Shown piece after piece: positions 9,745 to 20,029 of a stretch of DNA of 64,000 nt; position 1 is the first letter of the stretch; each line of letters begins with the position of its first letter. This DNA comes from Candidatus Brocadiaceae bacterium S225 (GTDB taxonomy: Bacteria > Planctomycetota > Brocadiia > Brocadiales > Scalinduaceae), in contig SMSL01000001.1 of the NCBI GenBank assembly GCA_007859995.1, positions 1 to 64,000 of the forward strand. Direction: 5' to 3'. The position numbers were made by a program, and so were the translations under genes. Under the pieces are notes generated by a model. That model saw only the letters and a program-made list of their open reading frames with translations, searched no databases and was not told the DNA's origin.

Positions 9745-11427
9745 TTAAGCGTCAACTGTCTTAAAAACTTCTTCAAGAGTAGTAAGACCTTTTAAGGCTT
9801 TCTCAACACCATCTTCTATCATCTTCTTCATCCCTTTTCCTCTGGCATATTTTTCAATTTCTCTAATATCATTACTATTGCTAATAAGATTATGAAAACC
9901 ATTGTTTATATTCATTATCTCATATATCCCAAGCCTTCCATTGTATCCAGTGTTTCCGCATGCATCGCATCCGGCACCTTTGTAGAACTGATATTCGACA
10001 CCACCAGGTAATTCAAATCCTGCCGATTGCAGAGATTGGACTTCTTCTGTAGTTTGAGTTTTGCAGTGCTCACAAATTCTGCGCACAAGCCTTTGCGCTA
10101 TTACAGCACGAAGTGAGGCTGATATAAGATATGGTTTGATCCCAATATCTACTAATCTTGATATTGCGGCGGCTGCACTGTTAGTATGCAGCGTCGACAA
10201 AACAAGATGGCCTGTAAGTGATGCTCTGACTGCAAGATCAGCTGTCTCTGAATCACGAATTTCACCAACCATGATAACGTCAGGGTCCTGTCTCAGTATT
10301 GCACGCAGCCCGGCAGGAAAGTCCATTCCAACGTCCGGGTTAATAGGAGTCTGCCTTATTACCGGTAAATCATATTCAATGGGATCTTCAAGGGTAAGAA
10401 TGCTTTTCTCCAGGGTACTGGCAATGCCGAGAGCAGCATAAAGAGTACTTGTTTTCCCACTACCCGTTGGGCCCGTTACGAGTATCAAACCATTTGGTGA
10501 CTTTAGAATGTCTTGTAATATCTCTGAATCTCTGGAAGAAAAACAGAGGGATTTGAGATCAAGACTTACTTTCTCTTTGTCAAGCACTCTCAATACAATG
10601 GTTTCGCCGTTTGATGTCGGCAGTGTAGACATCCTCAAGTCTACATTCCTAGTACCTACCTTGAAACCAATACGTCCATCCATGGGAACCCTGGTTTCTG
10701 TGATATCCAAACTGCCCATAATTTTGAGACGTGCAGTGACTGCTGACAGAAGTTTTTTTGGTATGAGCACCACTTGACGCATAACACCATCAATTCTGTA
10801 ACGTACACGTATTACCTTTGCATCAGGCTCAAAGTGTATATCCGTGGAACGCATTTTTATGGCTTTATATATAATTAAATCAACCAGGCGGATTATTGGA
10901 AAAAGATTAGCTGAGTTTTCATCAAGTTCATCAGCACTCTTCGCAAGAATATCCTTAATAATCTGGCTGAAAGACTCTTGCTGACCATAATGCTGTTCAA
11001 TCGCTTCAAGTATCTGGTCCTTTGGCGCCGTAACAACATCAACACTTAATCCTGTCTTTAATTCGAGAGCGTCTACTGCAATAATATCAAGGGTATCTGC
11101 GACAGCAGCTTTTAATGTATTACCATTACGGTCTAGCGGTAAAATTTGATAGCGTTTTGCTAATTCATAGGGAATCAACTTTAAGACGTCAGCATCAATA
11201 ACATATTTACTTAAATCAATAACTTCAGAACCTGACTCATCAGCAAGGAATTTTGTTATTATGTCCTGTGATAAAATTCCGAGATCTTCCAGCGCCTGAC
11301 CAAGATATATGCCTTTACTATTGCTTTCGTTCAATGCAATATTCAACTGTACTTCAGAAATAAGACCGTTATCAATGAGTCTTTGTCCTAAAGGGGTTTT
11401 TTTTGCTATATTTACTTCAGCAGACAT
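9745..11427 (-). CDS. Pilus assembly ATPase (MshE/PilB/GspE family)
   Basis: 560 aa. An N-terminal MshEN-type domain (PLGQRLIDNGLISEVQL) and an N2 domain precede the ATPase core. The core has Walker A GPTGSGKTSTLY, an Asp box, Walker B DPDVIMVGEIRD and a His box TGHLVLSTLHTN. A tetracysteine zinc site (CEHC ... CDAC) lies near the C-terminus, as in extension ATPases of the GspE/PilB/MshE group. A clear ribosome site (GAGGTGAG) precedes the ATG. MshEN domains in relatives bind cyclic di-GMP, but whether this one does cannot be told from the sequence alone. Confidence 0.88.
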   Translation of the reverse strand: MSAEVNIAKKTPLGQRLIDNGLISEVQLNIALNESNSKGIYLGQALEDLGILSQDIITKFLADESGSEVIDLSKYVIDADVLKLIPYELAKRYQILPLDRNGNTLKAAVADTLDIIAVDALELKTGLSVDVVTAPKDQILEAIEQHYGQQESFSQIIKDILAKSADELDENSANLFPIIRLVDLIIYKAIKMRSTDIHFEPDAKVIRVRYRIDGVMRQVVLIPKKLLSAVTARLKIMGSLDITETRVPMDGRIGFKVGTRNVDLRMSTLPTSNGETIVLRVLDKEKVSLDLKSLCFSSRDSEILQDILKSPNGLILVTGPTGSGKTSTLYAALGIASTLEKSILTLEDPIEYDLPVIRQTPINPDVGMDFPAGLRAILRQDPDVIMVGEIRDSETADLAVRASLTGHLVLSTLHTNSAAAAISRLVDIGIKPYLISASLRAVIAQRLVRRICEHCKTQTTEEVQSLQSAGFELPGGVEYQFYKGAGCDACGNTGYNGRLGIYEIMNINNGFHNLISNSNDIREIEKYARGKGMKKMIEDGVEKALKGLTTLEEVFKTVDA

Positions 11428-11569
11428 AATTTCTCACCTCATAAAAGATTTGATTATCACTGTTCTGGAAATATCAGACGGGAAGCTGAACAATAGTGTA
11501 TTTCTTACAGTCATCAACAGTCATATGTGAAGGAGAGCAAGATGGGAAGGGACGTTACGTTGCAACACT

Positions 11570-12199
11570 TCAGAGCGATGCAATGTAAATATAAACCCTT
11601 CCACCTCCTGCCGTAGTATATTTTACTTTGCCGGAGGTTTGATTATTTGCGGCGGTGAGCCCCCTGTCAAGGATTGAATCAATTTTCGTAAATTGACCAA
11701 GCGTTACACCGCTTAAACGGATTGCGACCACCTGCTTGTTTGCCATATCGTTCGCGTTGTCATCATTCAGATCAAATGTGGTGCTGTTACCTGCTGCAGG
11801 TGGACCAGTACTGGTGCTGCCGACACGCGATTCAATCGTAAGTGCAGTTCCCAGAGAAATGTTGGAAACCGAATCTATATACGGTCCATTCCATCTCGCC
11901 CAGAATCCTGTCGTTGGAGTAGAACCCTGATTATCCATAAGTTCAACTTGAAATGATGTATCTGTTGCTGTTAAAACGCCGTTTGATCTCATAGATCGTA
12001 AGGAACCAATGTCTTTATACCAATTAGTAACAGCAGCTGTATAGGTAGATACTTCACCTGCAAACCTGGTTACCTTGGAGTCTTCAATCACTTCAAATAC
12101 CTTTGGTGTTATGAATGCACTCAGTATGGCAATAATTGCAACAACACCTATCATCTCTATAAGAGTGAAACCTGACTTGCAATTAATTCTCTCAGTCAT
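11570..12199 (-). CDS. Major-type prepilin
   Basis: 209 aa. The leader ends in CKSG, followed by FTLIEMIGVVAIIAILSAF with Glu at +5, the class III signal. The mature part (~190 aa) has the size and layout of a major MSHA/GspG-like pilin. The leader region is nearly the same as that of the larger prepilin at 7.1-8.4 kb, so both probably use the same peptidase. It lies first among the structural pilus genes, consistent with high expression of the main subunit. Confidence 0.78.
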   Translation of the reverse strand: MTERINCKSGFTLIEMIGVVAIIAILSAFITPKVFEVIEDSKVTRFAGEVSTYTAAVTNWYKDIGSLRSMRSNGVLTATDTSFQVELMDNQGSTPTTGFWARWNGPYIDSVSNISLGTALTIESRVGSTSTGPPAAGNSTTFDLNDDNANDMANKQVVAIRLSGVTLGQFTKIDSILDRGLTAANNQTSGKVKYTTAGGGRVYIYIASL

Positions 12200-12245
12200 T
12201 GTATTTTCCCTTTTTTAATAATTAATATAATACAGGATTTAATGT

Positions 12246-13484
12246 TTACACAAAATCCTTAACAGTTTCAAAAATTTTCTGGTTTTCTTTTATAATCTCC
12301 TTACTGATACAATACTTTTTCTCAGCGGTATCTCCCACAGTCACTCCTGATTCCTCATCCGGCATCCTGGCTTCGATTCGGTTATCTGATGGACTGGGAT
12401 TGTCTGAAACGGTTTTATGAACAGATGAATTACTGATTGTAGACTCATCTGTCTGGGTTAATTCGATTACCAAATCATCTTCCATATTCAAATGGACTTC
12501 CTTACCTTGTATTCGACTAAGTTCATTGATTTTTTGCTCATTTCTGGCATTGTTTTCTTTGTAATCAGTCTTTATAGAGCAGGCACTCATATCACTATGT
12601 CGCTGTGATACTTCCAGTTTTTCCGCTACTTCATCAGCGTCTACTGTATTATTTGAGGAAGCAACACCAGGCGAATATTTATTATTTACATTGTCAGCTT
12701 TTTTTATTTCTTCAACCACTTCCACTTCACTGAATTGATCTGGAGTAGAAATAGCAGAGGGCTCCTGTTGCCCGCATAATGAAGAAGCTATTTTTTCAAA
12801 AGCTGATGATAATAAGTTCCTTTGATTTATTGGCGCATTTTCCAGTGCTGCATTAACCTTGCCATCATAGTTGTTCACTATACTTATAATATCTTCTGCC
12901 TTACTATTGATTGCAGCATTTACTTTATTTAGTTCATCCATAAACCTGCTCTCGTACTCTGCACTCTTGGAAATCAGGTATTGTGTCTTACCATCGATTG
13001 CAGTGTTTATTTTATTTAATTCACCCATAAACTTATTTCCACACTCTTCATTATTAGAAATAACCTGTTCAAATTTTGCGGCAACGTCTTTTTTTATATC
13101 ACTTATTTTCATTTCTATTTCTTCAAGTATTATGATTATTTTTTCATCCATCTTTTCCTTATCCTCCTCTAAACTCTCTTTTCTGTTTTCATCTGCATTG
13201 TCTTGATATATACCGACAGAAGGATTTTTATATTCTTCATCGGCTTTATCATCGTCAGATATATCAGGAAATCTATCGGCAAGATCTCCATCTTTTTCAT
13301 TTTTCTCTGATTCCTGTGTATGTCTCTGCCTTGCCTTAGTATGGGATTTGCTAATCCTGTAAAATGATTTTGTTAATCTATAAAATACGATAGTAATAAC
13401 AATACAAGAAATTATTATCACAATAACTGTCAAACTTAAATTATCAAATAAACCGATAGCGGCAATTTCAGGATTAAATGTCAT
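12246..13484 (-). CDS. Membrane-anchored coiled-coil protein of unknown function
   Basis: About 412 aa from the ATG at 13484. One N-terminal membrane helix (about residues 14-38) is followed by a highly charged region. The middle holds roughly 30-residue repeats (FMGELNKINTAIDGKT, then FMDELNKVNAAINSKA, then a KVNAALENA unit). Low-complexity acidic sequence makes up the rest. No domain is recognised. It is the first gene of the pilus operon on the minus strand and shares the bitopic low-complexity style of the TPR protein at the other end. It may be a scaffold, but the function is unknown. Confidence 0.6.
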   Translation of the reverse strand: MTFNPEIAAIGLFDNLSLTVIVIIISCIVITIVFYRLTKSFYRISKSHTKARQRHTQESEKNEKDGDLADRFPDISDDDKADEEYKNPSVGIYQDNADENRKESLEEDKEKMDEKIIIILEEIEMKISDIKKDVAAKFEQVISNNEECGNKFMGELNKINTAIDGKTQYLISKSAEYESRFMDELNKVNAAINSKAEDIISIVNNYDGKVNAALENAPINQRNLLSSAFEKIASSLCGQQEPSAISTPDQFSEVEVVEEIKKADNVNNKYSPGVASSNNTVDADEVAEKLEVSQRHSDMSACSIKTDYKENNARNEQKINELSRIQGKEVHLNMEDDLVIELTQTDESTISNSSVHKTVSDNPSPSDNRIEARMPDEESGVTVGDTAEKKYCISKEIIKENQKIFETVKDFV

Positions 13485-13487
13485 CAA

Positions 13488-13851
13488 TTTTAGTGTTTAA
13501 AAAGAGGTTATAAAATAACACTGCATGAAAAAAGCAAAATAAATGCCATTTAAGGTAATAAATGTTGTGCCAGGTATCAATATACAGTAACCATTGATTC
13601 CAAAAGGTATTACGATATTTAAATGAAATAATAATAGTGAAATATTTGTGATTTTAATTGAGATATTATAATGAGCAGTAATCCGATGTATAGAAAATCA
13701 ACAATTTTACTGAGAGCTTATACTACTTATTTTCTGAATTGTCGTTTAGCAGATCTTTCCTAATTCGCCACTAATTTTAATACTATCTCTTCAAGTTCTT
13801 TAAAATATAAGTAACATGTTCTCTTTACCAATATTATGTTCATCACTAAAC
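13488..13851. other. AT-rich intergenic region upstream of pilus operon
   Basis: The gap between the pilus operon and the chemotaxis genes is AT-rich. No open frame of useful length, RNA gene or repeat was found in this part. The pilus-operon promoter should lie here, but no convincing -35/-10 pair could be picked. Confidence 0.5.
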
Positions 13852-13906
13852 AAAAAAAGGCACAACCGCCTCCATTCTCTTACTATGAAAATGATACGAT
13901 TGTGCC
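13852..13906 (-). terminator. Rho-independent terminator of the cheW-mcp unit
   Basis: Read on the minus strand, an imperfect 10-bp stem (GGCACAATCG against CGGTTGTGCC) with a ~28-nt loop is followed directly by seven T residues. It lies about 120 nt downstream of the MCP stop codon. Confidence 0.7.
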
Positions 13907-13966
13907 CTTGACCTACAGGTCCTGTACTGAAAAACCTTAACATATACAACCTTTTTATTTAGTGAC

Positions 13967-14025
13967 GTATCAACTGCGTGTGGATACGCCACTATGTTTG
14001 GACTCCCTGTATGACGGGTTGATAC
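13967..14025. repeat. Inverted repeat GTATCAAC/GTTGATAC at the MCP stop
   Basis: Perfect 8-bp arms at 13967-13974 and 14018-14025 enclose a second small inverted pair (GTGG...CCAC). The right arm overlaps the stop region of the MCP gene. It could be an RNA hairpin protecting the transcript end. No function is assigned. Confidence 0.4.
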
Positions 14026-16157
14026 TAAAAGTCTGACATGCTCTCATCATATTCAATAATTCTATTTTCACTCATTGGTATTAACTTCTCTGCACCTGAA
14101 CCGACAGAACCACGAGCAGTTCTATTGCCATTACCGTTTCCACCGGATGGCCTGTTGCTCACTATCTGATCTGCATTAAAGCGTGATTTATCGTAATTAG
14201 CAGGTGAATCACTATCTTCAACTCCTACCTCTTTAGATAAAACCCTCACTTGCTCAAGAAGCGTCTGTGACTGTGCAGACATCTCTTCACTCGCTGATGC
14301 TGTCTCTTCCGCATTAGCAGCGTTCTGCTGTGTAACCTGATCCATCTGCTGTATTGCCTTCCCTACCTGATCAATACCATCAGATTGTTCAGTTGATGCT
14401 GCAGATATTTCATCTATCAGGCTTGTCACTTTCTTGACATTTGCTACTATGTCAGTTAATGAAGACTTACACTCTTCTGAAAGCCTTGTACCTACTTCGG
14501 CTTTACCTATACAATCTTCAATTAGATTTGTAGTATCCTTCGCGGCAGTTGCACTTCTCTGTGCAAGATTACGTACCTCTTCCGCCACTACGGCAAAACC
14601 TTTACCATGCTCACCTGCACGTGCAGCCTCAACTGCGGCATTAAGCGCCAGAAGATTGGTCTGGAATGCTATTCCGTCTATAACCTTTATAATATCACCA
14701 ATCTTCTTACTGCTGTCGTTAATATCATGCATCGCCCTGTTCATCTCATTTACGGATTCATTACTGACCTCCGCATTCTTATTGCACTGCTCTGCGATCC
14801 TGGCTGCTTCTTTAGAATTATCGGCATTCTGCCTGGTCATGGATGTCATCTCTTCCATCGACGCAGAAGTCTCTTCCAGGGATGAAGCCTGTTCTGATGA
14901 ACATTGTGCAAGACTCTGACTTGAAGCTGATATCTGCCCTGATGCTGCAGCAACCTGATTTGAACCCTCTGTCAGTTTAGTAACAAGTTCCTTCAGGAAG
15001 TTTATCAACGGACGTGCAAAGAATATCCAGCCGAGTCCGATAACCAGACAGACCAGACCTACTGAAGCACCCTGTATCCAAAGCAACATTGACATCTGCT
15101 GCTCTGCATTTGCCTGGTATTTGCTTACGGCTTCATTCATAGTATTCATTGTCGCATTGATACTTTTATAAGCGGTTACATATGCAACAATATACTCTGC
15201 AGAATTCGGCTCAACATGACTAAGTTTTTCCAACTCTGTCTGTGTGGCTTCCCATAATGCCTTAACGGTGTTTAGCTTGGACACAATCGCCTGATCAGTT
15301 ACAGGAGGAAGCTTAGTGAAGTTATTCATTTCAAGGTCCAGAGGTGCCTGCCCGCCGCCTAAAAGTGCTTCAAGTGTAGTATCAAATACCTTCTTTGTCT
15401 TAAGGAAAGTATTTTCACCTAATTTACCGTCACCTGTATCCGCAAAAAACGCAATTGTTGCAGGGCTTGCAGTACCAATTGGGATATTTACTATAAGAAC
15501 ACCCATCACATCATTAAGTTTAAAATCGTGCTTAGGACTCTCCTCATGATTATTATGGCAATCTACACAGCCTGCTGCCGCTGCAACATCTGCGGTAGCA
15601 TATCTAAGTGAGAAGACACCATTGTGTACCATGAAGCGTGAAAAAACGGTTCCCTCTTTATTAAACAGGTAATTGAAGGCATCTTTCTCAAATTCAGTTT
15701 TCAGCCCTTTTTCCTTGTTTATATTCCACTTGCTAAGGAGATCATAGCTGTAGACTCCCTTTTCATTTATTTTACTTGATACTTCCTGTACAAATGTTGC
15801 AGGAAGAGGTATACCACCATCAATTTCCGCATACTCCCTGTTAGGATGCACATCGACAATACCATCTTTTTTAAGCTTTACAATGACGTTCTCTGTGAAC
15901 TGTTCACGATCCTCCACAATCTGGAGAGTTGCAATTTCTGCGGCCTTAGTCGTACTGTGACGAACCTGCAAAGGAATTAACTCATTAATGTATTCCTTAA
16001 AATATTTTTGTGTAAGCATGCCCTGTCGACCGGCAAGATTAACAACTTGTTTCTCTTCCCGCTGTTCCATTATCGTATTAAAGACGAAGAAAGCGCCTGT
16101 TATTACGGCAACAAAAAATATAGAAAAGACTAAAATAAACTTTTTCCCAATTGTCAT
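14025..16157 (-). CDS. Methyl-accepting chemotaxis protein with haem-c-binding sensor domain
   Basis: 710 aa. Membrane helices lie at about residues 6-28 and 362-388. The region between them is exported and carries a Tll0287/DUF3365-like domain with one c-type haem site, CVDCH (Cys197, Cys200, His201), near its end. No clear HAMP domain is seen. The C-terminal half is a standard MCP signalling domain with the hairpin-tip region ([20 protein letters not shown] and [19 protein letters not shown]). A haem-bearing sensor suggests detection of redox state or a gas such as NO, but the ligand is unknown. It follows cheW by 95 nt and is probably cotranscribed from the sigma-28-type promoter upstream of cheW. 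Confidence 0.88.
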   Translation of the reverse strand: MTIGKKFILVFSIFFVAVITGAFFVFNTIMEQREEKQVVNLAGRQGMLTQKYFKEYINELIPLQVRHSTTKAAEIATLQIVEDREQFTENVIVKLKKDGIVDVHPNREYAEIDGGIPLPATFVQEVSSKINEKGVYSYDLLSKWNINKEKGLKTEFEKDAFNYLFNKEGTVFSRFMVHNGVFSLRYATADVAAAAGCVDCHNNHEESPKHDFKLNDVMGVLIVNIPIGTASPATIAFFADTGDGKLGENTFLKTKKVFDTTLEALLGGGQAPLDLEMNNFTKLPPVTDQAIVSKLNTVKALWEATQTELEKLSHVEPNSAEYIVAYVTAYKSINATMNTMNEAVSKYQANAEQQMSMLLWIQGASVGLVCLVIGLGWIFFARPLINFLKELVTKLTEGSNQVAAASGQISASSQSLAQCSSEQASSLEETSASMEEMTSMTRQNADNSKEAARIAEQCNKNAEVSNESVNEMNRAMHDINDSSKKIGDIIKVIDGIAFQTNLLALNAAVEAARAGEHGKGFAVVAEEVRNLAQRSATAAKDTTNLIEDCIGKAEVGTRLSEECKSSLTDIVANVKKVTSLIDEISAASTEQSDGIDQVGKAIQQMDQVTQQNAANAEETASASEEMSAQSQTLLEQVRVLSKEVGVEDSDSPANYDKSRFNADQIVSNRPSGGNGNGNRTARGSVGSGAEKLIPMSENRIIEYDESMSDF

Positions 16158-16252
16158 TATTTAACACTCCTTAAAAGTTAATTTGTTTGTATCGGATTAA
16201 TACGGTAATATTAGTTCCACGATTAATACTTAAAATATCCCAATTACACATT

Positions 16253-16744
16253 CTATTCCTTTGCTAACTCACCAACCATCTCTAATTCATCTGATGATAG
16301 TACCGTCTCTATATCAAGCAGAATAATTATTTTGCCCTTAACCTTACCGAGACCCATGATGAAACTTGTATCAATTCCCTGACCAAAGCCTGGTGCATCT
16401 TCTATCTCACCACCACTGATGTCTGACACCTCTGACACACTATCAACTATGATCCCGATTGAAGTATTTTCAACTTCTACAACGATTACGCATGTCTCCT
16501 GAGTATGCTCCTCTTCCTGCATTGAGAACTTCAACCTCAGATCTATTACCGGTATAACCTTACCTCTCAGGTTAATCACACCCTTCATATACTCCGGTGT
16601 CTGTGGAACGGTCGTGATATCCATAAGACCGATGATCTCTCTTACCTTGAGTATCTCGAAACCATAAATCTCTCTACCTAAAATAAACGTTAGGAATTTC
16701 CCCTCAAGAGTCGATCTTTCTCTTTTCTCAACAACTGCTTCCAT
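16253..16744 (-). CDS. cheW: Chemotaxis coupling protein CheW
   Basis: 163 aa. A single CheW domain with typical segments (FLTFILGREIYGFEILKVREI, then VINLRGKVIPVIDLRLKF, then GIIVDSVSEV). CheW couples MCPs to the CheA kinase. GGAGGGG lies 7 nt before the ATG. It stands directly upstream of the MCP gene and downstream of cheV. No cheA is present in the window. Confidence 0.9.
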   Translation of the reverse strand: MEAVVEKRERSTLEGKFLTFILGREIYGFEILKVREIIGLMDITTVPQTPEYMKGVINLRGKVIPVIDLRLKFSMQEEEHTQETCVIVVEVENTSIGIIVDSVSEVSDISGGEIEDAPGFGQGIDTSFIMGLGKVKGKIIILLDIETVLSSDELEMVGELAKE

Positions 16745-16968
16745 TTAATTCCCCTCCTTAACGAATTACTCGTTATAAAAAATAAATATTTTTAGTGATT
16801 AACGGAGTAAATACACTTATTGGATTGCACTGAAAACATGCAGATAAAACCATCTGTGCGCGACGTTAATGCATAAAAAACACAGAATAGAACGTCATAC
16901 AGCCTAAACGATATCGCTAAACCTTATGTCTAATGTGTATATGTGTCTTGCATGCATTGTTATCCAAC

Positions 16969-16995
16969 TTATCGGCTTTATACAATTAAACTTTA
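16969..16995 (-). promoter_or_regulatory. Sigma-28 (FliA-type) promoter upstream of cheW-mcp
   Basis: Read on the minus strand the sequence is TAAAGTTT-N11-GCCGATAA. This matches the enterobacterial FliA consensus in both boxes and in spacing. The predicted start is about 215 nt upstream of cheW. A near-identical site precedes cheV. Confidence 0.75.
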
Positions 16996-17107
16996 GGGGA
17001 AATCTATTCCGCCATTTTAGAGCAGATGGACATTACGTACCGCCACCGTTAACTGCCAATCCCATTTTGATCAATTTTCGGATCAACAAGGCTCCAGTAT
17101 TAACTCT

Positions 17108-18061
17108 TCAGGGGAAAACTTTACTGCTATCCAGACACAGTTCATCGAGCATGGCAACCAGCCTGTTCATTTCAGGTTTGGCAATTGAATTATCTGCACC
17201 TACACTCTTGCATTTGAATAACATCTGCGTATTGATAAGGCTGGAAAACATAATGACAATTATTTGATCAAGCTGAATATCTGTCTTTATTTTTTTACAT
17301 AGAGACAATCCATCCAGCTGAGGCATCTCTATGTCGCTTATTAGTACATGTGGCAGCTTTGCCATATCTGACCCATTTGTATCCACCTGATCTCGTAGAG
17401 CTACCAGTGCATCGTAGGCTTGCTGTCCGTCTTCAAAACTCCTTACATTTTTATAACCGGCTTTTTCCAATATACGGATAACATTACTACGGATTGTTAT
17501 AGAATCTTCTGCAAAGAAGACTTGAACTTCTTCCCGTGACATCCGGCTCGACAAATTTGCAGTTTCATCATTTATATCACTGATAGCAAGGTTTGGAGAG
17601 ATGACAGAAAGAATATACTCTAAATCAACTACCATAATATCCGTATCATCAATTCGAATTGACCCTGTAATACTTTTCACGCAGCTTCCTACAACCCTGT
17701 CCAGAGGAATAAAATTTTCCCAATTCAGTCTATAAATGCGATTAACATCATTTACTAGAAACCCATTAACAACATTATTAAACTCAGTTACTATCACTAT
17801 CCATTTATCTCCGGCTTCATACTTATTTTTCAAATCTAATGCTGCATGCAGATCAATTAAAGGAATAGTTTTGTCCCGATACAATATCATGCCTAGCATG
17901 GCGTGATGAGCCATAGGTATTTTAGTTAACGCTGAAGAATCATACTGTTGAATTGACTGGACCTTGAGAACATTTAGACCAAAAGATTGATTGCCAAGTA
18001 CAAATGTTAAAAGCTCTAATTCATTGGTGCCACTCTCTAATAAAATCTCCTGCGATACCAT
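17108..18061 (-). CDS. cheV: CheV-like CheW-receiver fusion
   Basis: 317 aa. Residues about 12-160 form a CheW domain (LTFVLGNQSFGLNVLKVQSI and MLGMILYRDKTIPLIDL). Residues about 178-310 form a receiver domain with the phosphoacceptor aspartate in HVLISDIEMPQLDG and a late lysine (SIAKPEM). CheV proteins act as phosphorylation-tunable couplers in chemotaxis arrays. AGGAGAATG lies just before the ATG, and the gene has its own sigma-28-type promoter. Confidence 0.9.
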   Translation of the reverse strand: MVSQEILLESGTNELELLTFVLGNQSFGLNVLKVQSIQQYDSSALTKIPMAHHAMLGMILYRDKTIPLIDLHAALDLKNKYEAGDKWIVIVTEFNNVVNGFLVNDVNRIYRLNWENFIPLDRVVGSCVKSITGSIRIDDTDIMVVDLEYILSVISPNLAISDINDETANLSSRMSREEVQVFFAEDSITIRSNVIRILEKAGYKNVRSFEDGQQAYDALVALRDQVDTNGSDMAKLPHVLISDIEMPQLDGLSLCKKIKTDIQLDQIIVIMFSSLINTQMLFKCKSVGADNSIAKPEMNRLVAMLDELCLDSSKVFP

Positions 18062-18529
18062 AAAACATTCTCCTCTTAGTCATATAAAAACTTAAAAACA
18101 GATATTATGAAGGACAATAATGATGCATTGCTAGTTTACTATCAACCTTATCGGCTTTTTCCACATCTAACTTTAGTAAATACTAATGTATTTGCTGTCA
18201 GCAAACACATTACCAACTAATTGAAGTTTTATTGAATTTGGGTTTTCTCCAAATCGTATGGATGAATTAACCGTCGATTCACGGCTGTATGGCTTGATAA
18301 TAAAGGGATAGGCCGTTTTTCAAGAGCAAGTTGATGATATGAAAATGTCAAATCCATTATTCATATTGTAAAAGTAGATTGATCACACTATTATAGAAAA
18401 ACTATATAATTTTTATTAAAAGGAAAGCCTCCAATTTCAGCAAAACAGAATAAAGTTGTATCTTGTGATGATTGCGATGTATCATGATTCCCAGTATCTC
18501 AAAATCCAAAATTTCAATCTTTATATTAA
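18062..18529. other. Divergent intergenic region, cheV / histidine kinase
   Basis: About 470 nt without a gene. The left part holds the sigma-28-type promoter of cheV. The right part, AT-rich, must hold the promoter of the two-component operon. A TATAAT at 18405-18410 is the best -10 candidate, but its -35 partner (TTGATC at 18379) is spaced too far for confidence. No RNA gene was found. Confidence 0.4.
18148..18175 (-). promoter_or_regulatory. Sigma-28 (FliA-type) promoter upstream of cheV
   Basis: Read on the minus strand: TAAAGTTA-N12-GCCGATAA, about 90 nt before the cheV ATG. It has the same -10 box as the cheW site, one change in the -35 box, and a spacer one base longer. Confidence 0.65.
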
Positions 18530-20026
18530 ATGAAGTTATTTCAGGGTTTAATTATCTTTGTATTTCTAGGGACCCTTTATCTAACCTGGCACTCTTTTGA
18601 TCAGATGAATGATCAACAGACCCGTAATCATGCCTGGTTGCTAGGACAGGCACGAAACCTGAATAACAAGTTGATAGAGCAGTTGGATGATTGGAAGAAT
18701 GAGCTCGCTAAGAAGACACCTGCTAATGTGGGTCAGTGCCTGGCAATGAAAGAAGTAGCTGTTTCTCAGGAGAGCCCACTTTGGCCTATAAGTCCTTTTA
18801 CCGGTCTTGATAATACTCCCTATTGGATTAACAATGGTGAATTTGATAAAGAGAAAATTGGTGAATTTGAATCAGCACTTTACCATGACCGATATTTAAT
18901 ATTACGTTGGCTAAAGTTAAAGGGCGAGAGTGATTATAATGTAAATAATATTGATGTGTTGCTGGATTGGGCGAGAAGAGGAGAAAAAATTGGCAAGGCA
19001 TTTATCGATCTTTCTGGCAGAGTTTATGTCCATCCTCTTTTAATAGTACTGCCCGGAGGTAATTTGATAAGAGGATGGAGGGCTAACGTCATATCGGAAG
19101 AGTTACTTGCCTATGACAATGAATATGTAAGACTTTCGGTAGACAAAACTTCAGACGATCTCCTAAACCATCAGTTCCTGGGAACTAATTTCAACTGGTC
19201 ACTGACACCCGAAGGTAGTGAATTTTTATATCAGGCAAAGGGTGTACGTGGTTTGGTCCTGTCAGCAGTTTTAACAATAGGCGTTTTCGTTTATGCAATC
19301 TTTTTCTTTTACCGTAATCAGGTAGTGCTTGCCCGTCAGTCAGCATTGAGGGAACAGATGGTATCCGATATCTCTCACGAACTGCGAACTCCGGTGACAA
19401 CGATAAGGCTTTATGCTGAAATGCTGCGGGATGGCAGGGTCAGGGAGAAGGAAAAACAGCAGCTATATTATAATAGGGTGGTTAACGAATCACTCCGGCT
19501 GGAACGTTTAATAGAGAACGTACTTGATTTCTCACGTATCGGCCAACACCGCTTGAAACTTGAACTCAAAAGCATTAAACTGGGAACCCTGCAACATAAA
19601 TTAGAAGAATTAATTGACTTTCTGGATGAAAACAATAGAGTAGTATTTAATTGGCAAAAAGGCAATATTGTTTCCGCTGATATGGAAGCGGCCATACAGG
19701 TTTTCTATAACCTAATAAGCAATGCCTTAAAGTATTCTGAAAGTGGATCGATTGAATTAAGTTCCAGATGTACAGATGACAGGGTTGTGATCACAATCCT
19801 GGACCATGGAGAAGGTATTCCTGCGGAAGAGACAAATAACTTGTTTGAATCCTTTTATCGAGGGGGGAAAGCCCATCAACGGCAAATACATGGTAGTGGT
19901 CTGGGACTGGGAATTGCCAGAGGCCTTATGGAGGCGATGAGTGGACGTCTTGATTTTGTTGGAAATTGTCCTGGGGCATGCTTTGAAGTCATGTTTATTC
20001 GTAGCAGTAGGGAAATTGAGGCTTAG
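18530..20026 (+). CDS. Membrane sensor histidine kinase
   Basis: 498 aa. An N-terminal membrane helix (about 4-20), a ~220-residue extracytoplasmic domain of unrecognised fold, and a second helix at about 241-262 are seen. HisKA has the phosphorylation site SDISHELRTPVTTIRLYAEM. The HATPase_c domain has its N box (NLISNALKYS), G1 (DHGEGIP) and G2 (GSGLGLGIARGL). It is followed 3 nt later by its response regulator. The pair stands at the head of the type II secretion region, but nothing in the sequence proves that it controls it. Confidence 0.88.
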   Translation: MKLFQGLIIFVFLGTLYLTWHSFDQMNDQQTRNHAWLLGQARNLNNKLIEQLDDWKNELAKKTPANVGQCLAMKEVAVSQESPLWPISPFTGLDNTPYWINNGEFDKEKIGEFESALYHDRYLILRWLKLKGESDYNVNNIDVLLDWARRGEKIGKAFIDLSGRVYVHPLLIVLPGGNLIRGWRANVISEELLAYDNEYVRLSVDKTSDDLLNHQFLGTNFNWSLTPEGSEFLYQAKGVRGLVLSAVLTIGVFVYAIFFFYRNQVVLARQSALREQMVSDISHELRTPVTTIRLYAEMLRDGRVREKEKQQLYYNRVVNESLRLERLIENVLDFSRIGQHRLKLELKSIKLGTLQHKLEELIDFLDENNRVVFNWQKGNIVSADMEAAIQVFYNLISNALKYSESGSIELSSRCTDDRVVITILDHGEGIPAEETNNLFESFYRGGKAHQRQIHGSGLGLGIARGLMEAMSGRLDFVGNCPGACFEVMFIRSSREIEA

Positions 20027-20029
20027 AAA

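Noticed and set aside
13967..14025. Cyclic di-GMP riboswitch near the MCP gene
   Set aside because: The inverted repeat lies at the 3' end of the gene and lacks the GEMM conserved loops.
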